Origin: Propionibacteriaceae bacterium UBA7704
Lineage (GTDB): Bacteria > Actinomycetota > Actinomycetes > Propionibacteriales > Propionibacteriaceae
Length of the DNA: 64,000 nucleotides
Direction of reading: 5' to 3'
Assembly: GCA_002482525.1 (NCBI GenBank)
Contig: DLGC01000015.1
Location: 62,001 to 126,000, forward strand
Shown: in pieces, positions 17,092 through 25,395 of the stretch
Position numbering within the stretch: position 1 is the first letter of the stretch
Layout of the letters: each line of letters opens with the position of its first letter
Position numbers and translations under genes: made by a program
The notes under the pieces: model-generated
The model's input: only the letters and a program-made list of their open reading frames with translations
Told to the model about the DNA's origin: nothing
The model's database searches: none

Positions 17092-18129
17092 GTGGGTTTG
17101 TTCGGCCGCAGACCCAAAGCCCGAACTGCGCAAGCCCAGAAGGCGGCCATCGCCACGTTCTGGACCTGGTGGGACCAGAACGCCCAACCCATCGCCGACT
17201 CCATCGCGACCGGCGAGTTGGAGCGCTTCATCAAACCGATGAGCGCCCGGGTTCACGCGATCGACCCCGGGCTGTCCTGGGAGTTCGGCGCCGGGGACAG
17301 CAGCCGGCATCAGCTCACCATCACCGCCGAAGGCGACCCGCAGCTACGCCGTACCGCACGGCAGTGGCTGCGGGAAGCACCACCAGCAGACCAGACCTGG
17401 TCGTTCCACGATCTGCGGCAGGCCTCCGGATTGAATGCGACGCTGCAACTCAATGAGGCGACGCTGGTGCTGTCCGAGATCACCGTCACCGCGATTCCGG
17501 TCGGCAGTGGCCTGAACGTGACCGTGCACCACCCGGCATTCGCCGGCCTGTCGGATGTGATGCAGGCACAGATCTCCGCTCTGGCGTTGGACGCAGCACT
17601 CGGCGAGGAAGCCGTCGAGCTGTGGATCGGCACGATCGAGCACACCCCCACCGCCACGGCCCAAGCCATCCCCCTGGGCGAGCTTTCCGCAGCGCTGGCC
17701 GAAGTGATCGCCGAGTACATGCCCGACGGCGAGATGGCCTGGACGATGCTGCGCGGCACCGGGCCCCGCGGACTCGTGCAAGTACTGTGCCTCACCCGGC
17801 TGGCGAGCGTTCAGTCACCAGACTTCGATCAGCACGTCGCCATCACGGTGCCCTTCAGCGACATCACCGATGAAGGACTGGCGGGAGAGGCAGCACTCGA
17901 CGAACTGCGGGCGTTCTCGGCCCACCTCGACGAGATCGTCGAAGGATCGGGGAAGCTGGTGGCCGAAGAGACCAGCGACGGCGTGCGGATCCTGCACTAC
18001 TACGTGGACTCCACCACGCCGGCTTCCGAACAACTGCAGGTCGCCACCCGCGGCTGGCGCCAGGGGGTTGTTGAGATCACGACCTCGCTCGATCCGTCCT
18101 GGCACGAGGTGGCTGCCTTCCGAAGCTGA
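17092..18129 (+). CDS. Conserved hypothetical protein
   Basis: 345 residues from a GTG preceded by AGGAG at 17081-17085; the upstream part of the longest frame is low-complexity and unlikely to be coding. The protein is soluble and acidic, starts with a short basic patch (GLFGRRPKARTAQAQKAA) and then reads as mixed alpha/beta: WTWWDQNAQPIADSIATGELERFIKPMSARVHAIDPGLSWEFG, a repeated strand-rich pattern, and a C-terminal segment ending with WRQGVVEITTSLDPSWHEVAAF. No catalytic motif, signal peptide or membrane segment is seen. Transcribed alone; the MFS gene is convergent. Confidence 0.75.
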   Translation: MGLFGRRPKARTAQAQKAAIATFWTWWDQNAQPIADSIATGELERFIKPMSARVHAIDPGLSWEFGAGDSSRHQLTITAEGDPQLRRTARQWLREAPPADQTWSFHDLRQASGLNATLQLNEATLVLSEITVTAIPVGSGLNVTVHHPAFAGLSDVMQAQISALALDAALGEEAVELWIGTIEHTPTATAQAIPLGELSAALAEVIAEYMPDGEMAWTMLRGTGPRGLVQVLCLTRLASVQSPDFDQHVAITVPFSDITDEGLAGEAALDELRAFSAHLDEIVEGSGKLVAEETSDGVRILHYYVDSTTPASEQLQVATRGWRQGVVEITTSLDPSWHEVAAFRS

Positions 18130-18149
18130 GGCCGATAGCGGCTGACGCC

Positions 18150-19373
18150 TCAGTTCGACGCCCGCCCCGGACGCGTCTCGCGGGCCCACAGCCAAGGCAG
18201 TGCGGCGATCACGGTGATTCCGCCGGTGACGGCGAAGGCCAGCTCGTAGCTGCCGTGGTCGACCAGCAGCCCGGCGATCAGCGGCCCGGCGATGGAACCG
18301 GAATCCTGGGCCATCTGAAAGGCAGCCAACGCCGGGCCGCCGTTGTGTTCGCGGCCCACCACATCGGCCAGCGACGCCTGCTGGGCCGGGTTCAACGTGC
18401 CGGCACCCACACCGGCGATCAAGGACAGCACCACCAGCAACGTCAGATTCGGTGCGAAACCGGTCGCTGCCGTGGCGATTCCGGAGACCACCAGCCCGCC
18501 AATGATGAATGGTCTGCGGCCACGGCGATCAGCGTTGCGACCCGCGACGGTCAGCCCCACCGCATTACCGAGCGCGAACACCGCCAGCGCCATCCCGGCA
18601 ACCCAGGGCGCATTGCCGATCACCACAACAGCGAACAGCGGCAGGATCGCGTTGCGCACGCCGAAGTTCGCCCAGCCATTGGCGAAGCCCGAGCCGAAAG
18701 CAGCCCGATACGCACTGTCGCGCCACGCCTGACGCAGTCGCAGCACCGGCAGTGTCGGCACCCCCGGAGCCGGACGCAGCGCTGCGTCGCGCAAGAAGAT
18801 CGCGACGATGGCCGCCGCGATCAGCAGCGCCACCGCGTACACCAGGAACGGCACCCGCAGGCCCCAACTGCCGAGCAGCCCGCCGACCACCGGCCCCCCG
18901 ACCCCGCCCAGCAGAAAGGCGGTGGCGTAGACCGACGACACTCGCGCCCGAATGCTCACCGGAGCCAGTCGCACCAGCAAAGCGACAGCCGAGACCGTGA
19001 ACATCGTCGACCCGATCCCGCCCAGGCCACGAAAGACCAGCAGTTGCCAGTAGTCCTGGGCGAACGCGGTGGCGCCGGTCGAGACCGCCACGATCACCAG
19101 CCCGCTCAGATAGACCGGACGTTCGCCCAACCGGGCGATGAGACGTCCACCGGCGGGAGCGAAGATCAGCCGGAAAAAGGCGAACGCGCTGACCACCACA
19201 CTGGAGGCGAACGCCCCAACCCCGTAGCTCTGCGCGAATGAGGGCAACACCGGGGTGATCAGCCCGAAGCCCAGGGCGATCACGAACGCCGCCGCGACCA
19301 GTACCCAGAGCTCCCGCGGAATGCGGGGACGCAGCAGCGGCGGCTCCGCGACAGGTTCTTCAGGCACGATCAT
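18150..19373 (-). CDS. MFS transporter
   Basis: 407 residues from the ATG before IVPEEPV; the extra N-terminal residues of the longest frame are basic and lack hydrophobicity. Twelve hydrophobic segments are visible. The MFS loop 2-3 signature is APAGGRLIARLGERPVYL (about 73-90) and a second one (VAGRNADRRGRRPFIIGG) follows TM8. The N-terminal half includes FGLITPVLPSFAQSYG, typical of multidrug or sugar exporters of the DHA1 group. The substrate is unknown. Start codon not secure because no clear RBS precedes it. Confidence 0.9.
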   Translation of the reverse strand: MIVPEEPVAEPPLLRPRIPRELWVLVAAAFVIALGFGLITPVLPSFAQSYGVGAFASSVVVSAFAFFRLIFAPAGGRLIARLGERPVYLSGLVIVAVSTGATAFAQDYWQLLVFRGLGGIGSTMFTVSAVALLVRLAPVSIRARVSSVYATAFLLGGVGGPVVGGLLGSWGLRVPFLVYAVALLIAAAIVAIFLRDAALRPAPGVPTLPVLRLRQAWRDSAYRAAFGSGFANGWANFGVRNAILPLFAVVVIGNAPWVAGMALAVFALGNAVGLTVAGRNADRRGRRPFIIGGLVVSGIATAATGFAPNLTLLVVLSLIAGVGAGTLNPAQQASLADVVGREHNGGPALAAFQMAQDSGSIAGPLIAGLLVDHGSYELAFAVTGGITVIAALPWLWARETRPGRASN

Positions 19374-19521
19374 CCAGTATGCCGCTCGGCGAGGGCGTCC
19401 GGCGGTGGGCTGTCGACTCCACGCTGATGCCCCCATGGCCGTTCGCCTCACCGTCGGGTGAAGCGAACGAACCGTTGAGGAGCATTCGACGCACTGTTCA
19501 TCGCGTCACAGCCCGTCATGG

Positions 19522-19612
19522 CGGAGGTGGTGGGATTTGAACCCACGAGAGGGTTGAAGCCCTCAACCCGCTTAGCAGGCGGGCGCCATAGACCGGACTA
19601 GGCGACACCTCC
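19522..19612 (-). tRNA. tRNA-Ser (anticodon GCT)
   Basis: A 91-base class II tRNA on the minus strand: acceptor stem GGAGGTG/CACCTCC, anticodon arm CCGCC-TGCTAAG-CGG with GCT, a long variable arm (GTTGAGGGCTTCAACCCTC) and T-arm GGGTTCAAATCCC. It reads AGC/AGU. Confidence 0.95.
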
Positions 19613-19782
19613 AAGACCGCGGTCAGCCTACAAGGCTGGGAAGGGGTGCGGCAAAAAAACCTGCGGGGTCGGCCCTGCCTAGGTGGCGGCGTGTCTGACG
19701 CCAGCGACCCGGGCGGGCAGCTATCGTCCAAAGTGGTGGCCGAGTACCGCCATCACCACGCGCGACCGCAGGAGGAGGTGCC

Positions 19783-19950
19783 ATGCCAGCGAAGCTGAAG
19801 ACCATCATCATCGTGCTGGTGGCTATCTTCATTACTTTCGCCGTCGTCCGTGACCCGGAGCGCTCTGCTGCGGTGGTCCATTCAGTCTGGGATCTGCTGG
19901 CCAACACCGTCGACGGCTTCGGCAGATTCTTCACCACCCTGGTCGGATGA
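19783..19950 (+). CDS. Small single-pass membrane protein (55 aa)
   Basis: MPAKLKTIIIVLVAIFITFA starts at an ATG with a consensus RBS (GGAGGAGGTG) and ends at TGA 19948-19950, one base before the ATG of the PH-domain gene. The first 20 residues form one membrane helix with a positively charged start. The rest (VRDPERSAAVVHSVWDLLANTVDGFGRFFTTLVG) is amphipathic. The strong RBS and tight spacing argue that this is a real gene translationally coupled to its neighbour. The function is unknown. Confidence 0.75.
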   Translation: MPAKLKTIIIVLVAIFITFAVVRDPERSAAVVHSVWDLLANTVDGFGRFFTTLVG

Positions 19951-19951
19951 C

Positions 19952-20560
19952 ATGGACGGGCACTGGCTGCCCGAGGCCGGGGTTCGTATGCTGCAGCGCT
20001 ACACCGTCCCCGGCGACAGAGACATCGTCTTCGTCACCCGCAAACACTGGATAACCATCGCCGAACCCATCGCGACCGCGCTCGTCGCCGGTGTCGTGAT
20101 GCTGCTACTGGTGGCTCGACTGAGCGAAGGCTTCCCGGAGGCCGGAGTGGTGGCTTTGCTGCTGTGGCTCGCACTGATGGGACGCGCCTTCTACCGATTG
20201 GTCGAGTGGCAATTCGCCTGGTTCGGCGCCACCCGCAGGCGGCTGATCCTCACCTACGGGCTGCTCAACCGGAAAGTCGCCATGATGCCACTGGAGAAGG
20301 TGACCGACATGAGCTACGCACGCTCCGCTCTTGGTCAGGTTCTCGGCTACGGAGAGTTCGTCTTGGAATCGGCAGGTCAGGACCAGGCGCTGCGCACCGT
20401 CGACTTCCTACCGGCTTCCGATGAGCTCTACCGAGTGTTGACCTCGACGATGTTCGAGACCCGCGAGCATCGCGACGCCCCCCTCGAAGCGCCAGCCAGA
20501 ACCATCGACCCTGACGAGGTGCCGACCGAGAAGCTGCTGCGTCCCGATCACCGGGAATGA
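19952..20560 (+). CDS. PH domain-containing membrane protein (bPH2 type)
   Basis: 202 residues from the ATG directly after the preceding stop. Two adjacent membrane helices lie at about 35-75 (IATALVAGVVMLLLVA, AGVVALLLWLALMG). They are followed by a bacterial PH-like domain of the PF03703 type: WQFAWFGATRRRLILTYGLLNRKVAMMPLEKVTDMSYARSALGQVLGYGEFVLESAGQ, containing the conserved R-R-L-I-L-T, P-L-x-K-V-T-D and L-G-Y-G. These YdbS/YdbT-like proteins are membrane-bound with unknown biochemistry. Probably co-transcribed with the 55-aa protein and possibly the LCP gene 88 bases downstream. Confidence 0.88.
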   Translation: MDGHWLPEAGVRMLQRYTVPGDRDIVFVTRKHWITIAEPIATALVAGVVMLLLVARLSEGFPEAGVVALLLWLALMGRAFYRLVEWQFAWFGATRRRLILTYGLLNRKVAMMPLEKVTDMSYARSALGQVLGYGEFVLESAGQDQALRTVDFLPASDELYRVLTSTMFETREHRDAPLEAPARTIDPDEVPTEKLLRPDHRE

Positions 20561-20648
20561 GCCGATTCAATCGCCACGCTCCGGAAAGCCTGGGTTCTTG
20601 TCATGGCGGGCTAGTCTTTACCTGCCATTACCGCCGAAGGACCTGTAG

Positions 20649-22211
20649 ATGACCACATCGCCGGAGAGTAACTCGTCTGGACCCTCTCGGGGACGACGCA
20701 TATCAGTCGAGGATCTCACCAGCGACGGCGGAGTCCGTCCCGGCTTCGGCGGCGCCGTCGGCTGGACCGTTTTGGGCACCATCATTCCCGGCCTCGGCCT
20801 GTGGCGAGCCGGGCATCGAATCATCGGCGGCATCATCATGGGGCTGCTGATCGTGGTCCTCGGCGGATTGACCTTTGTGTCGGTGACCAAACCCAAGTCG
20901 TTGACCGCGATGGTGACCGATCCCACCGTGCTCGTCATAGCTGCTGTGGCCCTCCTGCTGGTGGCCTTGGGCTGGGTGGTCGTCATCACCACCACCCACC
21001 TGGAGTTGCGTCCGGCACGAGCAACAGCGGTGCAGCGGGTGACCGGAGGCATCCTCGTCGGCGGGCTGGCGTTTGCCGTGGCAGCTCCGATGGCGATCGG
21101 CGCCAATCTCTCCTACACCAGCGCCGTCGCCCTCTCCGCCTATGACGAGGGAACGCCCGTCAATGTCGAGGACCCCTGGGACGGCAAGCAGCGCATCAAT
21201 ATTCTGATTCTGGGGGGCGACTCCGGCACTGGCCGAGACATCAAGCTCGGCATCCGTCCCGACAGTGTCTCGGTGGCCTCGATCAACACCAGCAACGGCG
21301 CGATCACGCTGATCAACATTCCCCGCCAGACGGCACGGATGCCCTTCCCCAAGGACTCGCCGCTACACAAGTACTTCCCGAACGGTTTCTACAACGGCGA
21401 TCCGCTGAACCAGGAGTACGCGCTCAACGCGATGTACCGCAATATCCCCGCGACGGTGCCCAATAACATTCTGGGCGACACCAAAGACTTCGGCGCTTCG
21501 GTGATGATGGTCTCGGTCGGTGAGGCACTGGGTCTGGACATCGACTATCACGTCATCGTGAACATGGATGGCTTCAAAGACATCATCAACGCCATCGGCG
21601 GCATCACCGTCAACGTCAACGACCGGGTGCCGATCGGCGGCAGCAACGCCAGCGGCACCAAGCCCGCCGTAGCGCCGTCGGGGTGGATCGAGATCGGACC
21701 GAATCAGCACCTCATGGGCAATAAGGCACTGTGGTATGCCCGTGGGCGCTACCAAACCACCGACTACAAGCGCATGGAACGCCAGCAGTGCGTCATCAAT
21801 GCCGTGGTCAAGCAGGCCAACCCGGTCAACATCTTGAACAACTTCCAGTCGATCGTCGCGGCCGGCACCAAAACCCTGCGTACCGACGTGCCCCGATCGC
21901 TGTTCCCGGCTTTGGCCGACCTGGCCTTGAAGGCTCAAAACAACTCGATCCGCAGCATTCTGCTCAATCACAGCATCGGCTTTGACACCACCAACCCGAA
22001 CTGGCCTTCGGTGCGTAAGCGCGTCAAGCGAGCGCTCGCCGACGCCGACGCCGCGGCGAATGCCACCGCCACCCCGGCTGCGAGCCCCAGTGTCACCAGT
22101 GAGCCCAGTTCGTCCTCGACGCAGACAGCCTCGCCCAGCCCCACGGCGACCAAGACGAAGAAGTCGACCAGTAACCTCGACGACGCCTGCGCCTACCACC
22201 CCAACAAATAG
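20649..22211 (+). CDS. LytR-CpsA-Psr (LCP) family cell-wall ligase
   Basis: 520 residues. Hydrophobic segments fill about residues 35-160, more than the single helix of short LCP proteins. The LCP domain covers about 185-430: INILILGGDSGTGRD, GIRPDSVSVASIN, LINIPRQTARMP, VIVNMDGFKDIINAIGGITVNV, and WYARGRYQTTDYKRMERQQCVI with the conserved Arg residues. LCP enzymes attach teichoic acid, arabinogalactan or capsule from an undecaprenyl-diphosphate carrier to peptidoglycan outside the membrane. A 60-residue Ala/Thr/Ser/Pro tail ends in DDACAYHPNK. Transcribed alone or with the PH-domain gene. Confidence 0.93.
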   Translation: MTTSPESNSSGPSRGRRISVEDLTSDGGVRPGFGGAVGWTVLGTIIPGLGLWRAGHRIIGGIIMGLLIVVLGGLTFVSVTKPKSLTAMVTDPTVLVIAAVALLLVALGWVVVITTTHLELRPARATAVQRVTGGILVGGLAFAVAAPMAIGANLSYTSAVALSAYDEGTPVNVEDPWDGKQRINILILGGDSGTGRDIKLGIRPDSVSVASINTSNGAITLINIPRQTARMPFPKDSPLHKYFPNGFYNGDPLNQEYALNAMYRNIPATVPNNILGDTKDFGASVMMVSVGEALGLDIDYHVIVNMDGFKDIINAIGGITVNVNDRVPIGGSNASGTKPAVAPSGWIEIGPNQHLMGNKALWYARGRYQTTDYKRMERQQCVINAVVKQANPVNILNNFQSIVAAGTKTLRTDVPRSLFPALADLALKAQNNSIRSILLNHSIGFDTTNPNWPSVRKRVKRALADADAAANATATPAASPSVTSEPSSSSTQTASPSPTATKTKKSTSNLDDACAYHPNK

Positions 22212-22214
22212 CAG

Positions 22215-22248
22215 CGCGCACCCCCTCGCCGAACCGGCGGGATGCGCG
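22215..22248. terminator. Stem-loop between LCP gene and tRNA-Ser
   Basis: CGCGCA at 22215-22220 pairs with TGCGCG at 22243-22248, with a second inner pairing of CCC-TCGCCG and CCGGCGGG. It separates the convergent LCP and tRNA transcripts. Confidence 0.4.
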
Positions 22249-22254
22249 ACCTGG

Positions 22255-22339
22255 CGGCGAGGGTGGGATTCGAACCCACGGAGCCGTGAAGCTCGGCCGC
22301 TTTCAAGGCGGCTGCACTAGTCCACTATGCGACCTCGCC
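22255..22339 (-). tRNA. tRNA-Ser (anticodon TGA)
   Basis: An 85-base class II tRNA on the minus strand: acceptor stem GGCGAGG/CCTCGCC, anticodon arm CCGCC-TTGAAAG-CGG with TGA, variable arm around GAGCTTCACGGCTC, and T-arm GGGTTCGAATCCC. It reads UCA/UCG. Confidence 0.95.
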
Positions 22340-22415
22340 AGGAGCCCGGCCAGCTTACCGTCAAGTACCACCTGCGCGCCTCGCCAGGATGCCTCCGACG
22401 TGGAAAGCTGGAGGC

Positions 22416-23387
22416 ATGCGCATCGTTACCGTCTCCGCCCCCGGCGGCACCGAGAATCTGACGCTGACCGAGGCCGAGACGCCCGCCGTCGGACCCGGCG
22501 AAGTACTCATCGCCGTGACGGCGGCCGGCGTCAACCGCGCCGATCTCCTGCAACGACAGGGCTTCTACCCGCCGCCTCCCGGAATCAGTGATGTCATCGG
22601 CTTGGAGGTGTCGGGGGTGATCGCCGACACCGGCGACGGCGTGACCGGGTGGAACCCCGGCGATGAGTGCGTGGCGCTGCTGGCCGGTGGCGGTTACGCC
22701 GAATATGTGGTCGTTCCGGCCGGACAGGTGGTGCCGCCGCCACCGGGCGTGCCGCTGATCTCGGCCGCCGGGCTCATCGAAGTCGCCGCCACGGTGGTGT
22801 CCAACTTCGACCACGTGCACCTCAGCGCCGGAGAGACCGTCCTGATCCATGGTGGCACCGGAGGCATCGGCACCTTCGGGATCCAATACGCCAAGGCCCT
22901 AGGCGCCACGGTCATCACCACAGCGGGTTCGGCCGAAAAACGGGAACTGTGCCGTGAACTCGGCGCCGATGTCGCCCTCGACTACCACGACGACTGGGCC
23001 ACCGCAGTCACCGAGGTCACCGAAGGCCGCGGCGTGGATGTGATCCTGGACGTGATGGGCGCCAAGTACCTCGAACCGAATGTGGCCGCGTTGGCCGCCG
23101 ACGGCCGGCTGGTCGTCATCGGACTGCAGGGCGGACGCAAAGGCACCCTGGACCTGAATCGGCTGCTCACCAAACGCGCCACTGTCACCGCAACCAGCCT
23201 GCGTGGGCGTCCGGTAGCCCAGAAGGCGGAGATTTGCGGACGCGTGGCCGAGCGTGTCTGGCCGATGATCGCCGCCGGTCGGCTGCGAATCGCGCCGGAG
23301 TCCCGCTTCGACTTCACTCAGGTCGCCGACGCTCACGCCCACTTGGAATCCGGTGCAAACATCGGAAAAGTCATTCTGGTTTGGTGA
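22416..23387 (+). CDS. NAD(P)H-quinone oxidoreductase, MDR family (PIG3/QorB-like)
   Basis: 323 residues from the ATG preceded by GGAGG. A GroES-like domain (GEVLIAVTAAGVNRADLLQRQGFYPPPPGISDVIGLEVSG) lacks the zinc-ligand Cys residues of true alcohol dehydrogenases. The Rossmann domain follows with GGTGGIGTFGIQYAKALGATVITTAGS (about 148-173). NRADLLQRQG and the missing zinc sites place it with the TP53I3/PIG3-type quinone oxidoreductases. These use NADPH to reduce quinones or similar carbonyls. A GCS2-type ligase follows 46 bases downstream in the same direction. Confidence 0.92.
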   Translation: MRIVTVSAPGGTENLTLTEAETPAVGPGEVLIAVTAAGVNRADLLQRQGFYPPPPGISDVIGLEVSGVIADTGDGVTGWNPGDECVALLAGGGYAEYVVVPAGQVVPPPPGVPLISAAGLIEVAATVVSNFDHVHLSAGETVLIHGGTGGIGTFGIQYAKALGATVITTAGSAEKRELCRELGADVALDYHDDWATAVTEVTEGRGVDVILDVMGAKYLEPNVAALAADGRLVVIGLQGGRKGTLDLNRLLTKRATVTATSLRGRPVAQKAEICGRVAERVWPMIAAGRLRIAPESRFDFTQVADAHAHLESGANIGKVILVW

Positions 23388-23433
23388 GCACGCCCCTAGA
23401 ATCGGCCACACCCCCAACAGGCGAGGAGCACCC

Positions 23434-24552
23434 ATGCTCATCGAGTTCGCCCCCTCCGCGCAAAGCAGCGTGGGCATCGAGTGGGAGCTGGCCTTGGTCG
23501 ATCTCGACACCGGCGAGCTGGCCCCCGAGGCCGAGCCGGTGTTGGCCGCCTGCGGCTCGGGCCCGGAATCGCCGATCCGCAAGGAGTACCTCACCACCAT
23601 GGTGGAGCTGGTCTCCGGAGTGCATCGCAGTGTCTCCGACGCAATCGTTGATATCGACGCCAGCCTGCAGGTGCTCAACGCGGCGCTGCGTCCCCGCAAT
23701 CTGGCGGTGCTGGGCTCAGGCACCCATCCGTTCAGTCGCTCCGCCGACCAGCAGCGCTTCCGTGGACCCCGCTACGACCTGGTGGCCGAACGCACCGGCT
23801 ACTGGGGACGCCAGATGGCGATCTGCGGCACCCACGTCCACATTGGGGTCGACCATCGCGAGAAGGCGCTGCCGCTCACCTGCGGCCTGGCCCGGTTCTA
23901 TCCATATCTGCTGGCGGTGAGCTGCTCCTCGCCGTATTGGGAGGGGGAGGACACCTCTTTCGCCTCCCAGCGCACCATGCTGTTCCAGCAGCTCCCTACC
24001 AACGGTCTGCCCTATCCGATGCGCGATTGGGCACAGTTCGAGGCCTACGCCGACGACCTGCTGGCCTGCGGCATGATCAATGAGGCCGCCGAGATTCGCT
24101 GGGACGTGCGTCCCTCGCCGAAGTTCGGAACCGTAGAGAATCGCACGGCAGACTCCGTTCCGACCTTGGCCGAGCTGGGTTGTATCGCCGCGTTGACCCA
24201 GTGCTTTGCCGAGTACATCTCCCGCGGCTATGAACGTGATCAGACTGTCGAGCAGCTGCCGCCGTGGCTGGTGCGGGAGAACAAGTGGCGCGCTGCTCGT
24301 TATGGCATGGATGCCGACGTCATCCTGCCTGCCGGCGGAACTCGCGAAGTGCCGCTGCGCGAAGGCTTGGTGAAATGGGTCGACCGGCTTGCCACCATCT
24401 CCCGCGAACTGGACTGCGAAGCTGAACTCGCCTTCGCCGCCGACCTGGCCGAACACGGCGCCAGCTATGAGCGCCAACGGATCGCCGGTACCCCCGCCGC
24501 CGCGCTGCGGCTGCTGCTCGCCGAAACCGGCGCCCGGCGCCCACAGGCCTGA
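23434..24552 (+). CDS. Carboxylate-amine ligase, GCS2 / YbdK family
   Basis: 372 residues from the ATG with GAGGAG upstream. Signatures of the YbdK/glutamate-cysteine ligase 2 family are VGIEWELALVDLDTGEL (residues about 13-29), EYLTTMVELVSG, GSGTHPF, YWGRQMAICGTHVHIGV (metal-binding His), and WDVRPSPKFGTVENRTADSVPT. Known members form gamma-glutamyl amide bonds, some making gamma-glutamylcysteine weakly; in actinobacteria related EgtA acts in ergothioneine synthesis. No egtB-E genes are near, so the product is uncertain. A glutamine amidotransferase gene follows 31 bases later. Confidence 0.9.
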   Translation: MLIEFAPSAQSSVGIEWELALVDLDTGELAPEAEPVLAACGSGPESPIRKEYLTTMVELVSGVHRSVSDAIVDIDASLQVLNAALRPRNLAVLGSGTHPFSRSADQQRFRGPRYDLVAERTGYWGRQMAICGTHVHIGVDHREKALPLTCGLARFYPYLLAVSCSSPYWEGEDTSFASQRTMLFQQLPTNGLPYPMRDWAQFEAYADDLLACGMINEAAEIRWDVRPSPKFGTVENRTADSVPTLAELGCIAALTQCFAEYISRGYERDQTVEQLPPWLVRENKWRAARYGMDADVILPAGGTREVPLREGLVKWVDRLATISRELDCEAELAFAADLAEHGASYERQRIAGTPAAALRLLLAETGARRPQA

Positions 24553-24571
24553 GTACCGCAGCGGTTCGGGC

Positions 24572-24577
24572 TAGTCT
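24572..24577 (+). promoter_or_regulatory. -10 box of a leaderless gene
   Basis: TAGTCT ends 6 bases before the GTG of the amidotransferase gene, and no RBS is present. Transcription would start at or next to the start codon. Confidence 0.5.
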
Positions 24578-24583
24578 TTGGGG

Positions 24584-25318
24584 GTGCTTCCGTACCTGCT
24601 GCTGGCGACCCGCGACCACGACGAGGCGGCAGATGCCGAATACGCCTCGGTGTTGCGTCACAGCGGTTTGGCCCCCGAAGAGTTGCAGCGCGTACGTCTC
24701 GAGGCGGCACCACTGCCCGCGATCGATCTGGCCGACTACTCCGGGGTGATCCTGGGAGGCAGCTCGTTCAACGTCTCTGACACGGTGAAGTCTCCGCTGC
24801 AGCAACGTGTGGAGGCCGATCTGGACTCGCTACTGACGCGCGTCGTGGCCGAGGACATCCCCTTCCTCGGGCTGTGCTACGGGGTCGGGGCTTTGACCGC
24901 TCACCTTGGCGGGACGGTGAACCGTGAGTTCGCCGAACCGGTCGGCGCCACCCGAATCACGCTCACCCGCGACGGATTGGCCGATCCGATCCTGGCCGGA
25001 GTGGAACAGAATTTCGAAGCTTTCGTCGGTCACAAGGAAGCCTGCTCACAGCTGCCCTCCACTGTGACGATGCTCGCGGTCGGCCTAGCCTGCCCGGTGC
25101 AGATGTATCGCGTGGGACGCAATGTCTATGTGACCCAGTTCCATCCGGAGTTGGATGTGGCCGATTTGGCCGACCGCATGCGGATCTACCAACACGCCGG
25201 CTACTTCGCACCCGAGGAGCTCGACACTTTGGTCGCGATGGCGCATGACTCCGGCGTGACCGGCCAGCAGCACCTGGTACTGCGCAACTTCGTGCAGCGT
25301 TACCGCCGCGACGCCTGA
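24584..25318 (+). CDS. Class I glutamine amidotransferase-like protein
   Basis: 244 residues from the GTG. The class I triad is complete: Cys in PFLGLCYGVGALTAHLGG (about residue 90) and His/Glu in VTQFHPELD (about 185). It also has VILGGSSFNVSD near the N-terminus. The family covers GMP synthase-like stand-alone amidotransferases that hydrolyse glutamine or, in some cases, cut gamma-glutamyl bonds. Placement directly after a gamma-glutamyl ligase-type gene makes gamma-glutamyl metabolism a reasonable but unproven idea. Leaderless start. Confidence 0.88.
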   Translation: MLPYLLLATRDHDEAADAEYASVLRHSGLAPEELQRVRLEAAPLPAIDLADYSGVILGGSSFNVSDTVKSPLQQRVEADLDSLLTRVVAEDIPFLGLCYGVGALTAHLGGTVNREFAEPVGATRITLTRDGLADPILAGVEQNFEAFVGHKEACSQLPSTVTMLAVGLACPVQMYRVGRNVYVTQFHPELDVADLADRMRIYQHAGYFAPEELDTLVAMAHDSGVTGQQHLVLRNFVQRYRRDA

Positions 25319-25323
25319 GTACT

Positions 25324-25386
25324 CTGCGCTCGTTTCCTGTTCTTTGCGCTCGAAATTACGGGCGCAAAGACCGCTTTCGAGCGCAG
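25324..25386. terminator. Nested stem-loop between convergent genes
   Basis: An outer pair (CTGCGCTCG / CGAGCGCAG) encloses an inner 9-bp perfect stem (TCTTTGCGC / GCGCAAAGA, 12-base loop). It begins just after the amidotransferase stop and ends just before the aldo/keto reductase stop on the other strand, so it probably terminates both. Confidence 0.65.
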
Positions 25387-25395
25387 GGTCGCAGG

